A DNA stretch of 16,315 nt, from positions 1-16,315 of the forward strand of contig JAYUCY010000122.1 in the NCBI GenBank assembly GCA_043740085.1. The letters run 5' to 3'. The notes under the pieces are model-generated. The model was not told where the DNA came from, ran no database searches, and saw only the letters and a program-made list of their open reading frames with translations. Made by a program: the position numbers and the translations under genes. Positions 12,464 to 16,315 of this stretch are shown in pieces (the stretch's first letter is position 1; every line of letters starts with the position of its first letter). This stretch comes from UBA668 sp043740085 (GTDB lineage Bacteria > Actinomycetota > Acidimicrobiia > Acidimicrobiales > Ilumatobacteraceae).

Positions 12464-13135
12464 TCACGCCCCGTCGACGTACGGCGGGTTAGTGCTGGTC
12501 GGCAGACCCGCGAGATGCGCCGTGTCGTTGTAGCGGTTGAGCCGCCACAGGTTCGGCTTGATCAGTTCCAGCTCGGTGATCGACGTATTGAGCGTGTGAA
12601 TTTGGAACACGCCCATGCCGGGCGCCTTCAGCGCCAGCCGCAGCACCGAGTCGACCACTCCCCCGTGGCAGGCGATCACGATCGTTTGCCCCTCGTACAT
12701 GTCCAGCGTTCGCCGAACGGCCGAGCCAACGCGGAACTGGAAGGCTGCAACGGTCTCGCCACCGGGGAAGGTAGTGGCGAAAGGGTCGCCAGCGTCCCAC
12801 GCGTCGACACCAAGGTCGGAGCGTTCCATGAACTCTTTGTAGGTCAGCCCGTCGCACTCCGGGCCCGGGTCGTGTTCGCCGAACCCATCGTCAGAAATGA
12901 CCGTCAGCCCACGGAGTGACGGCGCGATGATCTCGGCGGTCTCAATGGCCCGTGGGTACTGACTGGCCAATAGCACAGCGGCTGTGAACTCCTCGGTCGC
13001 TGCCCACCGGTCGCGGAGACGTTCCGCCTGCTGACGGCCAAGGGATGACAGCCCGTTACAGGTTCGGGGCCCGCCGATCACACGATTCACCGTGACGGTG
13101 GATTCTCCATGGCGAACAAGCACAAGTCGGGTCAC
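12464..13135 (-). CDS. Histidine phosphatase family protein
   Basis: This 223 aa protein of the phosphoglycerate-mutase-like branch 1 histidine phosphatases forms a phospho-histidine intermediate during hydrolysis of phosphoesters. Motifs from the chosen GTG at 13135 are LVLVRHGES (Arg8, His9), LGRQQAERL, ASQYPRAIETAE (Arg62), an acidic FGEHDPG (Glu87) and IACHGGVVDS (His157). All catalytic positions are present. The substrate is not predictable; many actinobacterial homologues act on phosphosugars or nucleotides, or are unassigned. The C-terminal tail is longer than the minimal domain (KPNLWRLNRYNDTAHL). A TTG at 13144 is another possible start, but GTG gives the usual MTRLVLVRHGES beginning. 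TAGCCT ends 8 nt before the GTG. It is the first gene of a probable pair with the GMC oxidoreductase. Confidence 0.92.
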   Translation of the reverse strand: MTRLVLVRHGESTVTVNRVIGGPRTCNGLSSLGRQQAERLRDRWAATEEFTAAVLLASQYPRAIETAEIIAPSLRGLTVISDDGFGEHDPGPECDGLTYKEFMERSDLGVDAWDAGDPFATTFPGGETVAAFQFRVGSAVRRTLDMYEGQTIVIACHGGVVDSVLRLALKAPGMGVFQIHTLNTSITELELIKPNLWRLNRYNDTAHLAGLPTSTNPPYVDGA

Positions 13136-13143
13136 AACCTCCA

Positions 13144-13149
13144 AGGCTA
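13144..13149 (-). promoter_or_regulatory. Candidate -10 element (TAGCCT) of the phosphatase-GMC unit
   Basis: The hexamer TAGCCT on the minus strand ends 8 nt before the GTG at 13135. The intervening TGGAGGTT contains GGAGG only 2 nt from the GTG, too close for an efficient ribosome-binding site, so a leaderless start is as likely. Confidence 0.3.
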
Positions 13150-13262
13150 CCGGCAGTCAGGTGGAGGCCCCGTAGTGCGGGCAGTAGTACCAGCATCACC
13201 ACGGGGGCAGAGCCTGCACCCTGGTCAGACTCGCACATCAGTGCCACAGTCAGGGGGTGTCG

Positions 13263-15890
13263 ATGCTCTGGCTCTCCGTCCGCGCCCGCTGGCGTCGCGC
13301 GTTGGTGCCCTGCCTGGCCGTCGCACTTCTGATCGGCATGGCCGGTGGTTTCGTGCTCGCCGCCATCTCAGCCGCCCGCCACGTCGAAAGTGCCTACCAG
13401 TCCCTGATCGACGAGATCGATCCGCCAGACCTGGTGGTGACCGTCGGTTGCGTCGGGGAACAGTCGCAGATCACGGGCTGCCAGGGTGAGGCACTCGACG
13501 ACGTCGCCGCCACCATGACCGAGCGCATGTCCGCACTACCCGTGGTCGATCGGGCGCGGCCCGTCGAGATCATCCGGCCGTACCTCGTCGATACTACCGA
13601 CGAACCGCTGCTCGCCTCTTCCGACAATTCGTCCGGCTGCTTCGAGGGCGACAGAGACGTACAAGCCCACACGCTGGTGGACGGCGGACCCCTCGACCAG
13701 GTGATGCCGTTTCGGCTCGACGGCGACATGCCCGGCATGCACGCGGACGGCGTGGTGCTCTCCCGCGCAACTGCCATGCGGGTAGGGCTCGGCATCGGCG
13801 ATGCGGTTCGCGTGGCAGGGTTCTGCTCCGGTGATGGCGAGCCAGTGAAGATCGACACGCCGATCGACCTGCGGATCACCGGGCTGGCGATCGGGGCGTT
13901 CGACGTGGAGCCTCCCGGGACGAACCGGTCGTTCGAGCCGATGTACGTCACCGCCGCGGTGTTCGAGGCACTGCGCGTCGGCGGCGCCAGCCCACTCGGT
14001 GGTGCAGCGGTGTGGTTGGATCGCAGGGTTTCCCCCGATGTGGTGCACGAGGCATTGAAGGACTCGGCAATCATCTTGGACCTTCGCATCACCTCGGCGA
14101 CACTCGACGACGCGCTCGCGACGGACTCGCGCCTGCTGTGGCTGCTCGCCACCATCGGCGCGGCCACCGGCATTCTGCTGCTGGTACCAATCATCGGCCG
14201 CAACCTTCGCGACACCGCCGACCCGCGCGCGACCATTGCCGCGCTGGGCGCCACCCCAGCGCAACTCGCGCAACGAGACGTCGCCCACATCGGGGTGCTC
14301 GCCTTGATCGGGGCCCTGGCTGCCGCGACTCTGGCCGTACCCATCAGCCTCGCCATGCCGATCGGCCTCGGCGAGAAGATCTATCCCGAGCCGCAACTGT
14401 TGGTCGATCGGTTCGTGATCGCAGCCGGCGCCGCGGCCATCGTGCTGCTGGTGTGCGCGTTGGCGGCTGCTCCCGTGGTGCGCTCCCTGCGGGGTCGAAC
14501 GGGCAACGCAGCGACGACTCAACATCACAAGGTGGTCGTCCTGCCGATGCGACCGGCTGTAGGCACCGGGGTGCTGTCGGCTGTCGGCCGCCCCGCCGGT
14601 GGCCGGCGAGCGAGCCCGTGGCCGAGCGTGATCTCGGCGACCTTTGCCGCAATGGTATGTCTGGCCGGTATCACCTACCTCGTCGGGCTGCGTCACCTGC
14701 AACAGACCCCTCGACTGGTCGGCTGGAACTGGAACGCCATGGTGCTCGTGCCGGAGGATCGGGGCGACGACCTCGATGTCCTCACCGCGGCGATCAGCAA
14801 CGTCGACGGAGTCGATGTCGTGACGAACGGGTGGGTCTTCCCACCGTCGTTCGTGCACGAAACCGGGTCCGGCACCGAGACGTGGCCATGGTCGTTCAGC
14901 ACCGGAGTTGGCGGTGCCACCCCGGCGATGCTCGTCGGAAAGGCCCCGCGGGGGCCCGATGAGGTTGCTCTCAACCCTGCGCTCACCGCCCTCACCGGGC
15001 TCGGAGTCGGCGACATCGTGACATTCGAGCGACCTGCGCTGGTGTCACAGTTGGTCGACAACGCCAGGCGAGCAGCCGACGACGCTGGGGCGGACAGCAC
15101 CGGGATCGTCGGTCCCGACGCCGAACCGGTGAGTTCCAGCTTCGAGATCACCGGTACCGCGGTGTTGCCGATGGAACGCAGCCAAGAAATCTCTGCTGCT
15201 TCATTCACGGCGGCCGGTCTCGCCGGTCTGCTCACCCCGAGCGCTGCCGAGGTGGACTCAGCTCGGGCCTGGCTTTCGGTCAACCTCCCGGTTGATGCCC
15301 GAGAGAGCGCCGAGAAGGCAATCGCGCGAGCCGTGAACATCGGCGAAGCACCCCCGGCATACCTGAAGTTCTCGGGCGACCCAGCCGCCGCGGCCGCCGC
15401 TGTCGCCAAGGTCACCGGGGTCGACTTCGTCATGATGTTGACTCCGCGCCAGGTGATCGAGGACGGCGTCGGCCTCGATCTGTCGAGCCAAGACCGGGTT
15501 CCGTACGCACTCACCCTGATGGTCTCGGTGGCAGCGGCGGCGGTACTCCTTTACCTGCTGCTGGCGGCGGTCAGGGCCCGCCGCGGCGAGTTCGCCGTAC
15601 TCCGCGCTCTCGGCCTCACCAATGGCGGCATCCGGCGATCGGTGGCGGCGCAAGTGACCGTCACCGCTCTGATACCCCTGCTGATCGCCATCCCCGCGGG
15701 CGTCGTGATCGGACGCTGGGCGTGGCTCAGGTATGCACGCAACCTCGAGGTGATCCCTGAATCGCCCACGCCTTGGGCCGCAATCGTCGCGATCATCGCG
15801 ACGGCGATCGTCTTCGCCAACCTTGCCGGCCTGTTGCTGGCATGGTCGGCCACCCGTCGCGCCACCGGCCACGACCTGCGCGCCGAATAG
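13263..15890 (+). CDS. FtsX/MacB-like ABC transporter permease, double-domain type
   Basis: This 875 aa membrane protein has two FtsX-type permease units fused in one chain. Predicted helices are about 15-37, 291-312, 344-366, 385-405, 456-476, 748-770, 798-818 and 838-860. Large extracytoplasmic domains follow helix 1 (about 40-285) and helix 5 (about 480-745). The second unit has the FtsX signature RRGEFAVLRALGLTNGGIRRS; the first has a degenerate counterpart (ATIAALGATPAQLAQRD). The first outer domain holds four Cys (about 63, 73, 126, 188) that could form two disulfides. Such proteins pair with a LolD/MacB-like ATPase for lipoprotein, lipid or peptide export or for cell-wall hydrolase control, but no ATPase gene is adjacent. 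ATG at 13263 is preferred over GTG at 13257 because AGGGGG (13252-13257) lies 5 nt before it. Confidence 0.9.
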   Translation: MLWLSVRARWRRALVPCLAVALLIGMAGGFVLAAISAARHVESAYQSLIDEIDPPDLVVTVGCVGEQSQITGCQGEALDDVAATMTERMSALPVVDRARPVEIIRPYLVDTTDEPLLASSDNSSGCFEGDRDVQAHTLVDGGPLDQVMPFRLDGDMPGMHADGVVLSRATAMRVGLGIGDAVRVAGFCSGDGEPVKIDTPIDLRITGLAIGAFDVEPPGTNRSFEPMYVTAAVFEALRVGGASPLGGAAVWLDRRVSPDVVHEALKDSAIILDLRITSATLDDALATDSRLLWLLATIGAATGILLLVPIIGRNLRDTADPRATIAALGATPAQLAQRDVAHIGVLALIGALAAATLAVPISLAMPIGLGEKIYPEPQLLVDRFVIAAGAAAIVLLVCALAAAPVVRSLRGRTGNAATTQHHKVVVLPMRPAVGTGVLSAVGRPAGGRRASPWPSVISATFAAMVCLAGITYLVGLRHLQQTPRLVGWNWNAMVLVPEDRGDDLDVLTAAISNVDGVDVVTNGWVFPPSFVHETGSGTETWPWSFSTGVGGATPAMLVGKAPRGPDEVALNPALTALTGLGVGDIVTFERPALVSQLVDNARRAADDAGADSTGIVGPDAEPVSSSFEITGTAVLPMERSQEISAASFTAAGLAGLLTPSAAEVDSARAWLSVNLPVDARESAEKAIARAVNIGEAPPAYLKFSGDPAAAAAAVAKVTGVDFVMMLTPRQVIEDGVGLDLSSQDRVPYALTLMVSVAAAAVLLYLLLAAVRARRGEFAVLRALGLTNGGIRRSVAAQVTVTALIPLLIAIPAGVVIGRWAWLRYARNLEVIPESPTPWAAIVAIIATAIVFANLAGLLLAWSATRRATGHDLRAE

Positions 15891-15896
15891 CTGCCG

Positions 15897-16315
15897 TCAG
15901 CGGAGCGGGCCGGCCAGTGCCCGGCCGGCCGCATGCCAGCCGCACATACCGTGAACACCCGCACCTGGGGGTGTGGATGCAGAGCACAGCAACAACGACG
16001 GATTCGGCGTCACGTAGGAGCGCAGTGCGAACGTGGGCCGGAAGACCAGTTGCATGCCGCTGTGGGCACCGCCGGCGATGTCGCCGCCGACGTAATTGGG
16101 GTTGTCGGCGTGCAGGTCGGCGGGGGTGCGGGTGTGGCGCGCGAGTACGAGATCGCGAAAACCCGGCGCGAACCGTTCGATCTGCGACTCGATCGCATCA
16201 GTGGCGTCGCCGGTGTACCCATGAGGCACGTGGGCGTACGCCCAGAGCGTGTGCTTGCCGGCGGGGGCGCGGCTGCTGTCGACCAGCGACTGCTGAACCA
16301 CCAGCACAAGGGGGC
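15897..16315 (-). CDS. NAD(P)/FAD-dependent oxidoreductase (phytoene dehydrogenase-like), C-terminal part
   Basis: The gene enters from the right edge on the minus strand; 138 codons and the stop are visible. The C-terminus matches phytoene desaturase/amine-oxidase-like flavoproteins: VQQSLVDSSRAPAGKHTLWAYAHVP, then IESQIERFAPGFRDLVLARHTRTPADL, NPNYVGGDIAGG, and the FAD-binding end SLLLCSASTPPGAGVHGMCGWHAAGRAL. In family members this end binds the FAD and closes the active site. Many actinobacterial copies are of unknown substrate rather than true carotenoid enzymes. The N-terminal dinucleotide-binding domain lies outside the window. Its stop is 6 nt from the stop of the convergent permease. 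Confidence 0.88.
   Translation of the reverse strand, partial: PLVLVVQQSLVDSSRAPAGKHTLWAYAHVPHGYTGDATDAIESQIERFAPGFRDLVLARHTRTPADLHADNPNYVGGDIAGGAHSGMQLVFRPTFALRSYVTPNPSLLLCSASTPPGAGVHGMCGWHAAGRALAGPLR
15908..15930. terminator. GC-rich stem-loop at the convergent permease/oxidoreductase ends
   Basis: GGCCGGCC occurs at 15908-15915 and again at 15923-15930; as it is self-complementary, the copies can form an 8-bp stem with a 7-nt loop. It lies within the last codons of the oxidoreductase and 18 nt past the permease stop, so it might slow transcription from the left. There is no U tract, and such a motif can also arise by chance in GC-rich coding DNA. Confidence 0.25.

Noticed and set aside
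13536..14858. Long minus-strand open frame (440 aa) inside the permease gene
   Set aside because: It is antisense to a clear FtsX-type permease; its composition is Arg/His/Gly-rich without motifs, as expected for the shadow of a GC-rich gene.

Overview
The window looks like the chromosome of a high-GC actinobacterium, probably from the Acidimicrobiia (Ilumatobacter-like). This rests on the high-GC codon use, the actinobacterial character of several small proteins (judged from memory, not from a search), and frequent apparently leaderless starts: a TANNNT hexamer ends 6-9 nt before the start codon of seven genes. No replicon-level marker confirms the taxon.

Left end (1-460): an edge-truncated tyrosine recombinase on the minus strand, a cluster of 9-bp direct repeats that look like integrase arm sites, a strong hairpin, and a complete tRNA-Gly(GCC) with its promoter. 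This is the classic int/tRNA junction of an integrative element. The element body would lie to the left, outside the window, and everything to the right is probably resident chromosome.

488-4578: small or poorly known proteins (76 aa conserved-looking protein; membrane protein with an Asp/His/Asn-rich repeat tail; divergent one-helix membrane protein; 82 aa protein; DUF4262 protein) around a solitary metX. The metX leader appears to carry a SAM-I/SAM-IV-superfamily riboswitch, and a strong Shine-Dalgarno places the metX start at 3043. Upstream of it lie a 17-bp tandem repeat and a 95-codon remnant of a PEP mutase/isocitrate lyase-family gene that seems to have lost its whole catalytic barrel by an internal deletion.

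4616-8391: an APH-fold kinase, a SURF1 cytochrome-oxidase assembly protein, a metallo-beta-lactamase-fold hydrolase and an aldo/keto reductase, arranged as divergent and convergent pairs with tiny intergenic spaces.

8395-16315: a large GAF-PASx4-GGDEF diguanylate cyclase with a recognisable promoter; a two-gene minus-strand unit (histidine phosphatase then GMC oxidoreductase, 5 nt apart); an 875 aa double-FtsX-type ABC permease without an adjacent ATPase; and the C-terminal part of a phytoene-dehydrogenase-like FAD oxidoreductase running off the right edge.

I found no CRISPR array, toxin-antitoxin pair, recognisable defence system or complete mobile element. The most informative items are the island junction with its helically phased repeats, the metX riboswitch, the internally deleted gene and the leaderless-start pattern. 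I do not see a clearly new multigene system.
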